Positions 33,427-43,069 of a stretch of 64,000 bases of DNA are shown here, piece by piece (within the stretch, counting starts at the first letter, position 1; every line of letters starts with the position of its first letter). Both the position numbers and the translations under genes were made by a program. Origin of the DNA: JAMXLO01 sp963812075. Its GTDB lineage: Bacteria; Pseudomonadota; Alphaproteobacteria; Acetobacterales; Acetobacteraceae. The DNA is taken from positions 496,001-560,000 of the forward strand of contig CAWETN010000008.1 in assembly GCA_963812075.1 (NCBI GenBank), written 5' to 3'. The notes beneath the pieces are model-generated. The model did not search any database and was not told the DNA's origin. It was given only the letters and a program-made list of their open reading frames with translations.

Positions 33427-35127
33427 ATGGCGAATGATCATCCGGGCACCGTCTCCGTCGTGGCGGTGCCGCCGCCAACCTCGTGGCATCGGGAAGCCGA
33501 CATCGTCGTCATCGGCTCGGGTGCGACCGGCATGCCCGCGGCCATCGTTGCGCGCGAAGCCGGGGCCTCCGTCATATTGGTCGAGGCTGAGCCCGACATT
33601 GGCGGCCATGCCATCGTGTCGGGTGGCAACGTTCCTCTGGGGGGTGGCACCTCGGCGCAGCGGTCTGCGGGAATCGAGGATTCCACCGACCTCGTGTTCC
33701 TGGACAACACCGACTGGTCGGTCGTGCAGCCCAATGGGTTTCCGGATTATCGCTATAACGATCGGGAACTCGTGCGCGTCTTCGCCGACGAGAATGTCGC
33801 CACCTATGACTGGCTGCTGGCCCATGGAGTCGTGTTCGCGGACAAGGCGCCGGATGCCTTTGGCGGCACATCGATCGGCAACTCCGTCCCGCGCGAGATG
33901 CACGCTGTCCCCATGCACTGGACAATCGCGCAAACGGGCAAACCCGAGCCCGCGATCACCGCGGCAACCCGATCGACCGGCAACGGTCTGATGCGCCCTC
34001 TCGAGGCTGCGGCCCACAAGCTGGGCGTCGAGCTGCTGCTGGAACACCGAATGACCGCGATCCATCGCGAATATCCCGGTGCCGGACGCGTCACAGGAAT
34101 TCAGGCTGTGCACCAAGGCAAGGTCTTGGGCATCCGGGCGCGCAAGGCGGTGATCATCGCAACTGGCGGCCATACCGGGAACGTCGAATTCCGCCGCCAG
34201 TTCGACCCCCGGCTGACCGCAGAGTACTGTGGCCTCGCGGGTATGCCGTGGTCCGATCAGGATGCCTCCGGTGAGCTCGCCGCGATGGCCATAGGCGCCT
34301 CGCTGTGGGGTCTCTACAACCAGACTGGCGAGTTCGGCCTGCACCTGACCAAACCCTTCACCATCGGCAATCAATTCAACTACCGCTGCTACTGGCAGCC
34401 GGGCAGTTCGGTGTTCCATAAGGCCCGCGCGACGGGCCTGCAGGTGAACGACTGGCAGAACGTCATCACGGTCAACATGCTCGGACAGCGCTTCTTCGAC
34501 GAAACCGAGGGTAACTTCACAGCGAATAACCACGGCCAGATCAAGCACTACCGCTATGGCGACTACCGGAACGCGGAGAGCGTCGCATATCGGCCGGTGA
34601 ACTGGCTGAATGCTGCATTGGCCGGCATCGGCGATGGCCATAACGGCGGCGGCCCGATCTGGGCCATCTTCGACGCCGCAGCTGCCAGGCGCGAGGGATG
34701 GATTACCGAACCGCCCTACGTCGATAGCGCCGCGGGGTTCTTCTTTTCCGCCGACACGATCGCGGAACTTGCTGCCAGGATCGTGATGCGACACCAGCGG
34801 GTCCCGATGCCTCCGGCGGCGCTCGAGGCCACTGTCCTTCGCTACAACGGCTTCGTCGACGCAGGCGTGGACGCCGATTTCGACAAGCCCGCTCCGGCCC
34901 ACAAGATCATGGAACCCCCATACCATGCCGCATGGGCGACGCCGACACCGCACGATTCGCGCGCTGGGCTGCGCATCAATGCCAAGTGTCAGGTCATCGA
35001 TCGCGCTGGTCAGGTCATCCCGGGGCTTTATTGCGGCGGTGAGTTGGCCGGCGGGTTCAGTCAGCATGGTCTTGCCCGTGCCCTGGTGCAGGGTCTTATC
35101 GCCGGCCGCAATGCGTTGGATGAGTGA
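33427..35127 (+). CDS. FAD-dependent oxidoreductase, fumarate reductase/3-ketosteroid dehydrogenase-like
   Basis: Flavoprotein of 566 residues. ATG at 33427 is chosen since GGAGGGAA is 6 bp upstream. The FAD site is ADIVVIGSGATGMPAAIVA with VEAEPDIGGHAIVSGGN; a dinucleotide loop AVIIATGGHTG lies near 245, and LYCGGELAGGFSQHGLARALVQG near 530 closes the FAD fold. The fold is that of succinate dehydrogenase flavoprotein and 3-oxosteroid dehydrogenases. It probably desaturates or reduces a substrate of the neighbouring catabolic genes. It is followed on the same strand by an SDR gene. Confidence 0.86.
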   Translation: MANDHPGTVSVVAVPPPTSWHREADIVVIGSGATGMPAAIVAREAGASVILVEAEPDIGGHAIVSGGNVPLGGGTSAQRSAGIEDSTDLVFLDNTDWSVVQPNGFPDYRYNDRELVRVFADENVATYDWLLAHGVVFADKAPDAFGGTSIGNSVPREMHAVPMHWTIAQTGKPEPAITAATRSTGNGLMRPLEAAAHKLGVELLLEHRMTAIHREYPGAGRVTGIQAVHQGKVLGIRARKAVIIATGGHTGNVEFRRQFDPRLTAEYCGLAGMPWSDQDASGELAAMAIGASLWGLYNQTGEFGLHLTKPFTIGNQFNYRCYWQPGSSVFHKARATGLQVNDWQNVITVNMLGQRFFDETEGNFTANNHGQIKHYRYGDYRNAESVAYRPVNWLNAALAGIGDGHNGGGPIWAIFDAAAARREGWITEPPYVDSAAGFFFSADTIAELAARIVMRHQRVPMPPAALEATVLRYNGFVDAGVDADFDKPAPAHKIMEPPYHAAWATPTPHDSRAGLRINAKCQVIDRAGQVIPGLYCGGELAGGFSQHGLARALVQGLIAGRNALDE

Positions 35128-35323
35128 TGCGCCAGGCCGTTCACCATCCGCCCGGCACAGCCGTTCGCCGATTTGGGCTCAGTCCGCCCGCCTTACGGCA
35201 CCGGCTCGCGTGGGTAGTCTGCGTCGCCATCACTGGCGAGGTGCGCGCGCAGTTGGTCGATGCCGGCCAGCCTGAGGTGGTCAGGCGATCAGCGCTTCGC
35301 AGCTGTGAAACGGGAGAGTGAGC

Positions 35324-36079
35324 ATGAAGTTGGCAGGCAGGACAGCGCTTGTGACGGGAGCACAGCAAGGGATTGGCGCCGCCATCGCGGTCGCACTGGC
35401 CGCGGAGGGCGCGGACGTCGCGATCACCTGGCTCGATGACGAACGTGCGGCTGAAGCCGTTGCGGATCGCGTCCGCCAGGCCGGTCGCCGTGTCCACCTC
35501 ATCCGCGCTGACGTCGCGCGGCTGGTCGATATCGAATCGATGGTTGCCGATACAGTCCGAGTGCTGGGCACCCCCGACGTACTCGTCAACAACGCCGGCG
35601 TCTATCCGCGGGTGAAGCTGCTCGAGATGCGGGAGAGCGACTGGGACTACGTGCTCGATATCAACCTCAAGGCTGGCTGCTTTGCGACGATCGCGTTCGT
35701 CAAGGCGCTTATGGCGGCCGGGAAGGGCTCCGGCTCGGTCACGAATATCTCCTCGCAGGCGGTCCGCGGTGCCGTGCGCGGCGTGCATTACAGCGCGAGC
35801 AAGGGTGGGGTGGTGTCGATGACACGTGCCATGGCACTTGAACTCGCCCCTCACAACATTCGCGTCAACGCCATCGCGCCCGGTACGACGGACACCATCC
35901 AGCCACGCTACGGCAACAGCGAAGCCGAATTGATCGAGATGGCTCGGACAATTCCACTCGGCGGCAAGATGCTATCGCCGGATCAGATTGCACGAACTGC
36001 CGTGTTCCTTGCATCGGAGGATGCCAACGCCATCACTGGCCAAGTGGTGCACGTTAATGGCGGATCGTACATGCCCTGA
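35324..36079 (+). CDS. SDR family oxidoreductase
   Basis: Classical SDR of 251 residues. ATG at 35324 follows GGGAGAG with 6-bp spacing; a GTG 6 bp earlier overlaps that site. Motifs: TGAQQGIGAAIA (residues 8-19), NNAGVYPRV (about 87), Ser in NISSQAV, YSASKGG (about 153) and VNGGSYMP at the end. It oxidises or reduces an alcohol/ketone with NAD(P). The preceding 196-bp gap after the flavoprotein holds no gene I can support. Confidence 0.88.
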   Translation: MKLAGRTALVTGAQQGIGAAIAVALAAEGADVAITWLDDERAAEAVADRVRQAGRRVHLIRADVARLVDIESMVADTVRVLGTPDVLVNNAGVYPRVKLLEMRESDWDYVLDINLKAGCFATIAFVKALMAAGKGSGSVTNISSQAVRGAVRGVHYSASKGGVVSMTRAMALELAPHNIRVNAIAPGTTDTIQPRYGNSEAELIEMARTIPLGGKMLSPDQIARTAVFLASEDANAITGQVVHVNGGSYMP

Positions 36080-36105
36080 CGATTTGAGCCGGTTGACGTG
36101 CTGTT

Positions 36106-36123
36106 TGTGGGGGCGGCCCCACA
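36106..36123. terminator. Convergent stem-loop between SDR and GFA genes
   Basis: Perfect 7-bp stem TGTGGGG/CCCCACA with a GCGG tetraloop, 27 bp after the SDR stop and 22 bp after the end of the GFA gene on the other strand. It is well placed to end both transcripts. T runs are short. Confidence 0.6.
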
Positions 36124-36144
36124 CTTGTCGGCGCAAGCCAGGCG

Positions 36145-36612
36145 TCACAGGATTTCGATTTGCTGTCGGTTGCCGGAACGCGCGGTCGGATAGGATTGTC
36201 CAGGCGGGTAAGTGTCGTGCTTCGGCACATCGGGCTGTTCGTGGTCCCACGGCTGTGCGCTTCTCATGAAAATGTCGGCATCGGGCCTGAACCAGCTGGG
36301 ATCGTCCAGGGTGCAGACGCGAAGCCCGACGATGTCGGGGCGAGTCGCGACCTGCACGTAGAGCGGTGTGCCACAGTCGCCGCAGAAAACCCGGACGATG
36401 TCGTTGCCGCTGTCGGCCTTTGTGACATATCGCCTTGGGGTTCCCTGGAGGATGCGGAATCCAGCGCTGGGGACGCGGGCGGCGGGGACGTGCGCGGCAC
36501 CGCTCTGGCGTTGGCAGTCGCGACAATGGCAGCGCAGGGTGAAGATGGGCTCGCCCACCGTTTCGTAACGGATCGCTCCGCAGAGGCAGCCGCCGGTTCT
36601 GGGTTTGGTCAC
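36145..36612 (-). CDS. GFA (glutathione-dependent formaldehyde-activating-like) family protein
   Basis: Protein of 155 residues with the zinc-binding GFA pattern: GGCLCGAIRYET (about 7), LRCHCRDCQRQSG (about 26), and VFCGDCGTPLYVQ (about 75). Six Cys positions match the family. Family members bind zinc and glutathione-like thiols; most act on unknown adducts. It follows the D-aminoacylase gene on the minus strand after 86 bp and may belong to that operon. Confidence 0.9.
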   Translation of the reverse strand: MTKPRTGGCLCGAIRYETVGEPIFTLRCHCRDCQRQSGAAHVPAARVPSAGFRILQGTPRRYVTKADSGNDIVRVFCGDCGTPLYVQVATRPDIVGLRVCTLDDPSWFRPDADIFMRSAQPWDHEQPDVPKHDTYPPGQSYPTARSGNRQQIEIL

Positions 36613-36698
36613 GGTTGGTCTCCCGTCGGGGAGAGGAATTGGAGGCCCACGGCAGCGGCCGGCACGCTGGGCACCGCCGCATCAGAGCCGATTCTCCT

Positions 36699-38153
36699 CT
36701 ACGCTTGATTACGTGTCACCAATCGGCCTGCGTGCGCCTCGACCGCTCCCCGCCCCGCCTCATATGCCAGACGGCCATTGATCCAGGTCTTCAGAATGCC
36801 ATCGGCTGGCCTTGTCGGGTCTGTGAACGTGGCTGCATCGCGCACAGCGGCAGGATCGAACAGCACGAGGTCGGCGTAGGCCCCTGGGCGGACGACGCCG
36901 CGGTCGACGATCCCGAACACCTCAGCAGTCCGGCCCGTCATCTTGTGCACCGCCGTCTCCATGCTGAACAGGCCCAGGTCACGGGCATAGTGGCCGAGGA
37001 CACGGGGGAAAGTCCCCCAGAGGCGAGGATGCGGAAATGCGTCGTGCGGCAGGCCGTCGCTGCCGATCATCGCCAGTCGGTGCGCCAGGATGCGTTGAAC
37101 ATCCTGCTCTTCCATCTGAAAGAAGATGCCGCCGGCAGGAAGGAGGCGTTGTGCCGCCGTGTGCAACCCCACATCCCAGTCCTTCGCGATGTCGTCCAGC
37201 ATGCGCCCGGCGCATTCGGGATGCGGCACCGACCACGTGATCTGCACCGGAACGTCGGAGCGGACGCGATCCGGCATCAACACAGTGGAGCCCGCGGGGT
37301 AAGGATAGACGTCGAAATCGACTTGCTGATTGCCTGCTGCGGCATCGATGGCCGCCAAAGTCTCGAGCGAGCGGCCGAAATTCTCCGGCATCGAGCACTT
37401 ATGGTGGCTGATCACGACTGGCACATTTGCCGCCCGACCGATGCACAATGTCTCCTCGATCGAGACCAGCACATCATCGGCCTCGTCGCGCATATGCGTC
37501 ACATAAAGTCCGCCAGCGTCTGTCAGAGCCGCGGCAACGGCAACAACCTCGTCCGTAGGCGCCATCATGTTCGGCGGATAGTACAGCCCGGTTGAGAACC
37601 CGGAAGCTCCCTCCGCCAGTGCGTTTGCGAGCCGGCGCTGCATCTGCGCCGCTTCCTTCGCCGTAGCAGCTCTCTGCGTATCGCCAGCCATCGCCTCCAT
37701 GCGCAGAGACATGTGACCGATCAGCGCATAAGTGTTCACCGGAGGTGCAGCGCGCCGGAGGCGGTCGGCATATGCGGCAAAGCTGTCGAAGATCCACCAG
37801 CTCTCGTCTCCCAGCAGGTCGAGTGGCGGCACCGGCCGGGAAGCCATGCGGACCGGCGACAGACTGATGCCGCAATTGCCGACCACCACGGTCGATACGC
37901 CTTGGGACATCTTACAAAGCATGCATTCCGGTCCACAGAGAACCGCCCGGTCATCGTGCGTATGGGCATCTATGAAGCCCGGAGCAACTGCATTGCCGTT
38001 GGCGATGACCTCCCGGTCGGCGCCCGCTCCGCCAAGATCGCCCACCGCCACGATGCGATCGCCGGTCACCCCGACATCGGCATTGAAGCGGGGCGCACCG
38101 GTGCCATCGAAAACGGTGGCATCACGAATGATCAGATCGCAACGCAATGGCAT
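36699..38153 (-). CDS. N-acyl-D-amino-acid deacylase family amidohydrolase
   Basis: Protein of 484 residues. DATVFDGTGAPRFNADVG at the start and GFIDAHTHDDRAVL (HxH, about residue 60) with VVGNCGISLSP (about 90) are typical of D-aminoacylases. Further matches are YPPNMMAPTDEVVAVA, YVTHMRDEADDV and ISHHKC near 250 for the metal-binding His, and the C-terminal PGAYADLVLFDP. The enzyme removes N-acyl groups from D-amino acids or similar amides, releasing amino acids for oxidases like the DAO family protein nearby. It is downstream of an unknown gene and two SDR-like genes. Confidence 0.88.
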   Translation of the reverse strand: MPLRCDLIIRDATVFDGTGAPRFNADVGVTGDRIVAVGDLGGAGADREVIANGNAVAPGFIDAHTHDDRAVLCGPECMLCKMSQGVSTVVVGNCGISLSPVRMASRPVPPLDLLGDESWWIFDSFAAYADRLRRAAPPVNTYALIGHMSLRMEAMAGDTQRAATAKEAAQMQRRLANALAEGASGFSTGLYYPPNMMAPTDEVVAVAAALTDAGGLYVTHMRDEADDVLVSIEETLCIGRAANVPVVISHHKCSMPENFGRSLETLAAIDAAAGNQQVDFDVYPYPAGSTVLMPDRVRSDVPVQITWSVPHPECAGRMLDDIAKDWDVGLHTAAQRLLPAGGIFFQMEEQDVQRILAHRLAMIGSDGLPHDAFPHPRLWGTFPRVLGHYARDLGLFSMETAVHKMTGRTAEVFGIVDRGVVRPGAYADLVLFDPAAVRDAATFTDPTRPADGILKTWINGRLAYEAGRGAVEAHAGRLVTRNQA

Positions 38154-38229
38154 TCCGGCGGTGTCCTTGTGGGAAGTTCGGGATCGGATCGCATTTGCCG
38201 CCTATCCCATCCAGGACGACGGTGGGTAG

Positions 38230-38805
38230 TTACCGCGCCTCGGTCCAGCTCTCCGAGAACGCCAGCGCACAGGTGCTGAACGGCTTGCCCTCGCGTTCGC
38301 GCGGCCAGGGCTGGCCCATCGCCTGCACGCCATTCCGCGTCAGCCGGGCGCCAAGTGCCGGGATCAGCACGGTACACACGCCGTAGGGGCGGCCGGGTTC
38401 GGCGTTCGGCTGGGTGTGGATCAGCAGTGGCTCGCCGACATTGTACCAGGTCAGAGCGATCTCCTCGTCGTACGACACCGCGCGCTCGGTCCAGAAGTAG
38501 CGCATGTCGCCTTCCTTGGAGAACTCCGCATCCGTCACCGGAATCGCGTGGTCCGCCAGTTCCGCGTTCAGCATCCCCTGCACGGTGGACTGCAGCCAGC
38601 GCGCCATGGCGATGTTGTCGGAATAGATCCGCCAGCGGTCGTTGGTGAGTTCGCTCCGCATGTACAGCACATGGCCCGGCCCCGCCGGGCAGTGGATGAT
38701 GCGCCAGAAGCTGGCGTTGGTGGTGAAGGCGCCGCCGTCGGTCTGGCTCAGTCGGATGAACGGGTTCTCGCCGGTCAGGACGAGGTGGTTAGGGTCTGCG
38801 GCCAT
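38230..38805 (-). CDS. Conserved hypothetical protein (191 residues)
   Basis: Protein I do not recognise. It has no signal peptide or membrane segment. Segments FWRIIHCPAGPGHVLYMRSELTNDRW, RWLQSTVQGML and YNVGEPLLIHTQ suggest a compact mixed fold. GAGGAG precedes the ATG at 38805. It is on the minus strand between an SDR gene (22 bp upstream) and D-aminoacylase (76 bp downstream), so it is probably part of their operon and pathway. Confidence 0.75.
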   Translation of the reverse strand: MAADPNHLVLTGENPFIRLSQTDGGAFTTNASFWRIIHCPAGPGHVLYMRSELTNDRWRIYSDNIAMARWLQSTVQGMLNAELADHAIPVTDAEFSKEGDMRYFWTERAVSYDEEIALTWYNVGEPLLIHTQPNAEPGRPYGVCTVLIPALGARLTRNGVQAMGQPWPREREGKPFSTCALAFSESWTEAR

Positions 38806-38827
38806 CGATCGTCTCCTCTCTTTCGGT

Positions 38828-39607
38828 TCAGTCGGGAATCAGCCCGCCATCGATGTTGAACGACTGGCCGGTGATGTTGCGCGCGCCAGGCGAGGCGAGG
38901 AACACCACCATCGCCGCGATGTCCTCCGGATCGTTCGCCCGCTTCAGCGGGATCACCTCGGCCCTCCTCCGGTCCATCTCCTCGACACTGACGCCTGCCT
39001 CTTGCGCGCGGACCAGCAGGTTCGCCTCTGACAGCGCGGTGCGCGTCACACCCGGACAGACCGAGTTGACGTTGATGTTGTGCCTGCCCAGCTGCTGCGC
39101 AGCGGTCTTGGTCAGTGCGATCACCGCGCCCTTGCTCGCGGCATAGGCGGCGTTCGACGTGCCCTCGTAGCCCTTGCCGGCGATCGAGGCGATGTTGATG
39201 ATCCGCCCGCTGCGGCGCGGAATCATCTCGCGCGCCACGCGCTGCAGGCAGAAGAACACGCCCTTAGCGTTCACCCGGTGGATGCGGTCCCAGTCCGCCT
39301 CGGTGAGATCCATGATATCGGCCCGCCGCGTCACACCCGCGTTGTTCAGCAGCACGTCGATCTGGCCGAACCGGTCGAGCGCTTGGCGCACCATGCGGTC
39401 GATCTCCGCCAGGTCGCCGACATCGGCCTGCACCGCGAGCGCCTTCTTCTGCCGCGCCAAAATCGCATCCGCCGTCGCCTCGGCCTTCTGTTGGTCGATG
39501 TCGGCGACAACGACGTGGGCGCCTGCGGCGGCGAGCGCCATGGCCGCGGCCTTGCCGATGCCCTGTCCGGCGCCAGTCACCAGCGCCACCTGATTGTTCA
39601 ACTCCAT
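38828..39607 (-). CDS. SDR family oxidoreductase
   Basis: Classical SDR of 259 residues. TGAGQGIGKAAA (10-21), NNAGVTRRAD (about 89), NIASIAGK, YAASKGAVIALTK (about 157) and NIDGGLIPD at the end. The ATG at 39607 follows a G-rich site; an upstream TTG in frame would lengthen it by 11 residues that look like linker. The epimerase gene upstream ends 30 bp before, so the two are likely one operon with the hypothetical gene downstream. Confidence 0.87.
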   Translation of the reverse strand: MELNNQVALVTGAGQGIGKAAAMALAAAGAHVVVADIDQQKAEATADAILARQKKALAVQADVGDLAEIDRMVRQALDRFGQIDVLLNNAGVTRRADIMDLTEADWDRIHRVNAKGVFFCLQRVAREMIPRRSGRIINIASIAGKGYEGTSNAAYAASKGAVIALTKTAAQQLGRHNINVNSVCPGVTRTALSEANLLVRAQEAGVSVEEMDRRRAEVIPLKRANDPEDIAAMVVFLASPGARNITGQSFNIDGGLIPD

Positions 39608-39636
39608 GGAGCGATCCCCCGGCGATCCCGGCACAG

Positions 39637-40479
39637 TCAAGCGGTGATCGCCTCTCCCGTCCAGCGTGTCGTGGGGGTCCAGCCGAGGCGCCGCTGCGCC
39701 GCCGCGTGGCTGATCGGCGAGGCATTCGGCAGGCTCCCATACAGCGCAGCATCGCGCAGCGCGATCGGCGTTCCGTACAGGGCTTCCAGTCGCGCGACCG
39801 TAGGCTCGACGGCGAACGCATCGGCAGCGGCGAGGAAGAACGTCTCGAAGCCTTCATGCGCGACGGCCGCCGCGGCGGCGAAACCCCGCGCGCAGTCCTC
39901 CGGGCCGACATAGGTGCGCAGGTACGGCATCGGCTCGCTGCGCCCTTCCGGTCCGGCCCGGCCGGCCATGAAGTCCGCCATATCGGGGAAGGCGACGAAG
40001 CACGGCCGGATGACAATCACCTCCATGCCGCGCCGCGCATAGGCCTCGGCGATCCGCTCGCCGCACAGTTTGCTGAGGCCGTAAGCGTCGGACGGGCGCG
40101 TTGGATGCGCCTCGTCGATCGGCAGATAGCACGGCGGCATATGCCGGTTGGTGTGATCCAGCCCCAGCACCGAACTGCTGGAACAGTGCACGACGCGACG
40201 CACGCCGCATTGCCGGCTTGCCTCGAACAGGTTCCAGGTGCCCATGGCATTGACCTGCATCGTCGCCGCATCGTCGGTGGCGACCGACCGGTCGATGGCG
40301 CCAAGATGCACCACGACCTCGACGCCGCGCAGGCCGGCGCGCAGCGCGTCGAGATCGCGCAGGTCTACACGGCAATCGGCATCGGCGCCGATGTCGAGAA
40401 CGCGGACGCTGTGCTGCGCCAGTCCGCCCACAACGTAGCGGCCGAGGCGGCCGAGGCCGCCGGTGACTGCGATTTGCAT
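39637..40479 (-). CDS. NAD-dependent epimerase/dehydratase family protein
   Basis: Extended SDR of 280 residues. The N-terminus MQIAVTGGLGRLGRYVVGGL is the GxxGxxG site, VVVHLGAIDR near 62 is the family middle motif, and CSSSSVLG with YGLSKLCGER (about 130) gives the catalytic Tyr-Lys. FRPCFVAFPD and the C-terminal RRLGWTPTT follow the sugar-nucleotide epimerase pattern, although short versions like this often act on small molecules. First gene of the minus-strand operon whose upstream region carries palindrome copy 2. Confidence 0.84.
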   Translation of the reverse strand: MQIAVTGGLGRLGRYVVGGLAQHSVRVLDIGADADCRVDLRDLDALRAGLRGVEVVVHLGAIDRSVATDDAATMQVNAMGTWNLFEASRQCGVRRVVHCSSSSVLGLDHTNRHMPPCYLPIDEAHPTRPSDAYGLSKLCGERIAEAYARRGMEVIVIRPCFVAFPDMADFMAGRAGPEGRSEPMPYLRTYVGPEDCARGFAAAAAVAHEGFETFFLAAADAFAVEPTVARLEALYGTPIALRDAALYGSLPNASPISHAAAQRRLGWTPTTRWTGEAITA

Positions 40480-40499
40480 TGTTGCAACCTGTCATTCCA

Positions 40500-40585
40500 C
40501 TGTCATTGCGAGCGTAGCGAAGCAATCTCGATGATCGTGCCCGCCTTCACCGAGCTTGCTTCGTCGCGGCGCACCGCGCAATGAC
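40500..40585. repeat. Extragenic palindrome, copy 2 (REP/MITE-like)
   Basis: Begins CTGTCATTGCGAGCG and ends GCGCAATGACG, matching copy 1 at 10395-10482 in the ends and in the inner GAAGCAATCTC and GCTTGCTTCGTCGCG. The centre has diverged. It is in the 257-bp gap between two minus-strand genes, with no gene of its own. The rest of this gap (40586-40736) shows nothing I can name. Confidence 0.82.
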
Positions 40586-40736
40586 GTGGTGGAAGCACAT
40601 GCGTGCGGTGCGGACGGCGGTCTTCAGGCTCTCCGGGCGCGAACGGAGACGGCGCACCTCCTGCAAGTGGCCGAGGCCCCGTAGCCCAACCCAGGCCCGA
40701 ACCGACATGGACGGGCTATCTCGTTGCTTAAACCGA

Positions 40737-42053
40737 TCAGTCCTGCAAGTGCTGGCGCAGCGTCGTGCCGGCGTAGTCGCGCCGGAACAGCCCGCGTGCC
40801 TGTAGGACCGGCACCACGGCGCGCACGAACTGCTCGAACATCCCGGGCATCAGCGTCGGCGTCAGGATGAAGCCGTCGCAGGCGCGCGCCTCGAACAGGT
40901 CCTGCAGTTGGTCGGCCACCGTCTCGGGAGAGCCGACGATCTGCGGACACAGCTCGCTGGTGGCGAAGCGGCGCGCCGCCTCGCCGAGCGTCAGCCCCTG
41001 CGCCTCGGTGCCTTGAAGGATCACGTCGAGCGAGCCGCGTGAGCCTGCCTCGATGTCCATGTCGGCCAGCTTCTGGTCCGGCGGGAAGCGCGACAGATCG
41101 ACGCCGATATGGCCGGACATCTGCGCCATCCCGGCCTCGGTCTGCACCAGCTCGTTGACATAGTGCTGCCGTTCGCGGGCGATCGCGTCGGTCTCGCCCA
41201 GGATGATGTCGATCGACGGCAGGATCAGGCACTGCTCCGGCGCCCGGCCCTGCGCGGCCACGCGGGCCTTCAGGTCCTGGTAGAACGCCGACATGTCGGC
41301 CTTGCTGTGCTGGAGGGTGAACACCAGCTCGCCCCAGCGCGCGGCGAAATCGCGGCCGCGCGGCGATGACCCGGCCTGCATGATCACCGGCCGGCCCTGC
41401 GGCGAGCGCGGCACGGTCAGCGGGCCGCGCGTGCTGATCCAGCGTCCCTGGTAGTTGGCGTAGTGCACCTTGTCCGGATCGGCGAACACGCCGCGCTGCT
41501 TGTCGAGCACCAGCGCATCGGCGTCCCAGCTCTCCCACAGCCGGCAGACCGCCTCCACCACTTCGTCTGCATAGTCGTAGCGCGCATCGCGGGGCGGCAG
41601 TTCGGTGAGGCCGAAGTTTTGCGCCTCCAGGTGACCGTGCGAGGCCACCACATTCCACGCCACCCGCCCGCCGCTCAGCAGATCCAGCGTGCCCAGCGAG
41701 CGTGCCAGGTGGTACGGCGGATAAAAGGTGGACGACAGCGTGGCACCGAGGCCGATCCGGCTGGTGGCGCGTGCCATCATCGACAGCAGCGGGATCGGAT
41801 CGAGCAGTCCCATCTGGCCACCGCAGCGCAGGATCGAGGCGAAGCTGCCGCCGTAGAGATCGTACAGCCCCAGGATGTCGGCGAAGAACAGGCTGTCGAA
41901 CCTGCCCTGCTCCAGCACGCGCGCGATGTGCTCGTGCCAGGCGGGGGTGAAAAAACCGAGATCGGCCTCGGGGTGACGCCAGGCACCGTGATGGTGCGCG
42001 GTCGGTCCCGCCAGCAGGAAGGCCACCAGGTGCATCTTGCGGTGCTGCGTCAT
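40737..42053 (-). CDS. LLM class flavin-dependent monooxygenase (NtaA/DszA/SnaA family)
   Basis: Protein of 438 residues. It starts KMHLVAFLLAGPTAHHHGAW, typical of the nitrilotriacetate monooxygenase group, followed by RFDSLFFADILGLYD, SRIGLGATLSSTFYPPYHLARSLGTLD, and GRVAWNVVASHGHLEAQNFG near 130. QAGSSPRGRDFAARW and VGSPETVADQL lie in the later half. These FMNH2-dependent enzymes insert oxygen into C-S, C-N or aminopolycarboxylate substrates with a separate flavin reductase, which I do not see nearby. It is divergent from the agmatinase gene, 49 bp apart. Confidence 0.9.
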   Translation of the reverse strand: MTQHRKMHLVAFLLAGPTAHHHGAWRHPEADLGFFTPAWHEHIARVLEQGRFDSLFFADILGLYDLYGGSFASILRCGGQMGLLDPIPLLSMMARATSRIGLGATLSSTFYPPYHLARSLGTLDLLSGGRVAWNVVASHGHLEAQNFGLTELPPRDARYDYADEVVEAVCRLWESWDADALVLDKQRGVFADPDKVHYANYQGRWISTRGPLTVPRSPQGRPVIMQAGSSPRGRDFAARWGELVFTLQHSKADMSAFYQDLKARVAAQGRAPEQCLILPSIDIILGETDAIARERQHYVNELVQTEAGMAQMSGHIGVDLSRFPPDQKLADMDIEAGSRGSLDVILQGTEAQGLTLGEAARRFATSELCPQIVGSPETVADQLQDLFEARACDGFILTPTLMPGMFEQFVRAVVPVLQARGLFRRDYAGTTLRQHLQD

Positions 42054-42102
42054 CGCCCCCGATCATGCGGGTACGCCGCCAGGATACAAGCAGGAGAACA
42101 GG

Positions 42103-43069
42103 GTGACACTGACAACAGCGCCCCGGCGCACGCCGGAGACGTTCCTCGGGTCCGAGCCGGTCAGCACGCTGGACGGACTGGCCGCGGACATCGCCTTCCT
42201 CGGCGTGCCGTACGGCCAGCCGTATTCGCTCGAGGACGTCACCAACGACCAGAGCAACGGGCCCACCGCGATGCGCGCCGCCTCATCGCGCATCGTGCGT
42301 TCGCTCGAACGCTACGACTTCGATCTGGGCGGCACACTGTACGACGGACGCCCGATCCGCGCGGTCGACTGCGGCGACATCCGCAGCGAACTCGGTGACC
42401 CGGCCGCGCATTCGCGCCGCACCGAGCAGGCGGTGCGGGCGATTCTGGACGCTGGCGCAGTGCCGATCGTGTTGGGCGGCGACCATGCCGTGCCGATCCC
42501 GGTGCTGCGCGCGTTCGAGGGACGCGGTCCGATCACGCTGGTGCAGATCGACCAGCACATCGACTGGCGCGATGAGGTGAACGGCGTGCGCGAGGGTCTG
42601 TCCAGCCCGATCCGCCGCGCCTCCGAGATGGCGCATATCGGCGAGATCTTCCAGATCGGCCTGCGCGCCACCGGCAGCGCGCGGCAGGAGGAGGTGGACG
42701 CGGCACTCGCCTACGGCGCGCACCTGATCCCGGCGTGGGAGCTGCACGACATCGGCATGGATGCCGTGCTAGACGCGCATTCCTGACGGCGGGCGCTACT
42801 ACCTGACCGTCGATCTGGACGGCATGGACCCGTCTATCGCGCCGGCGGTGGCGGCGCCCTGTCCGGGCGGCGTGACATTCGACCAGGCCCGCAAGCTGGT
42901 CCACGGTCTGGTGCGCAAGGGCCGCGTCGTCGGCATGGACGTGGTGGAGATCACGCCGCGCGACGACGTGAACCAGATCACCTGCATCACGGCGGGGCGG
43001 TTGATCGTCAACCTGATCGGCATGGCGGCGCGCGCCGGCCACTTCGATCAGCGCAGCGCGGGTGCCTGA
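42103..43069 (+). pseudogene. Agmatinase/arginase family ureohydrolase, one frameshift
   Basis: GTG start at 42103 with GGAG 6 bp upstream. Removing an extra C at 42778 joins residues 1-225 with DAIPDGGRYYLTVDLDGMDPS and the remaining 85 residues, giving about 321 residues, normal for the family. Metal-site motifs are GGDHAVPIPV near 125, DQHIDWRD near 148 and TVDLDGMDPSIAP after the shift. Without the repair the protein loses the last two Mn-binding Asp. Its tail overlaps the convergent DUF302 gene by 22 bp. Confidence 0.83.

Noticed and set aside
35124..35321. A 65-codon frame between the flavoprotein and SDR genes
   Set aside because: No ribosome site and no similarity I recognise; probably chance.
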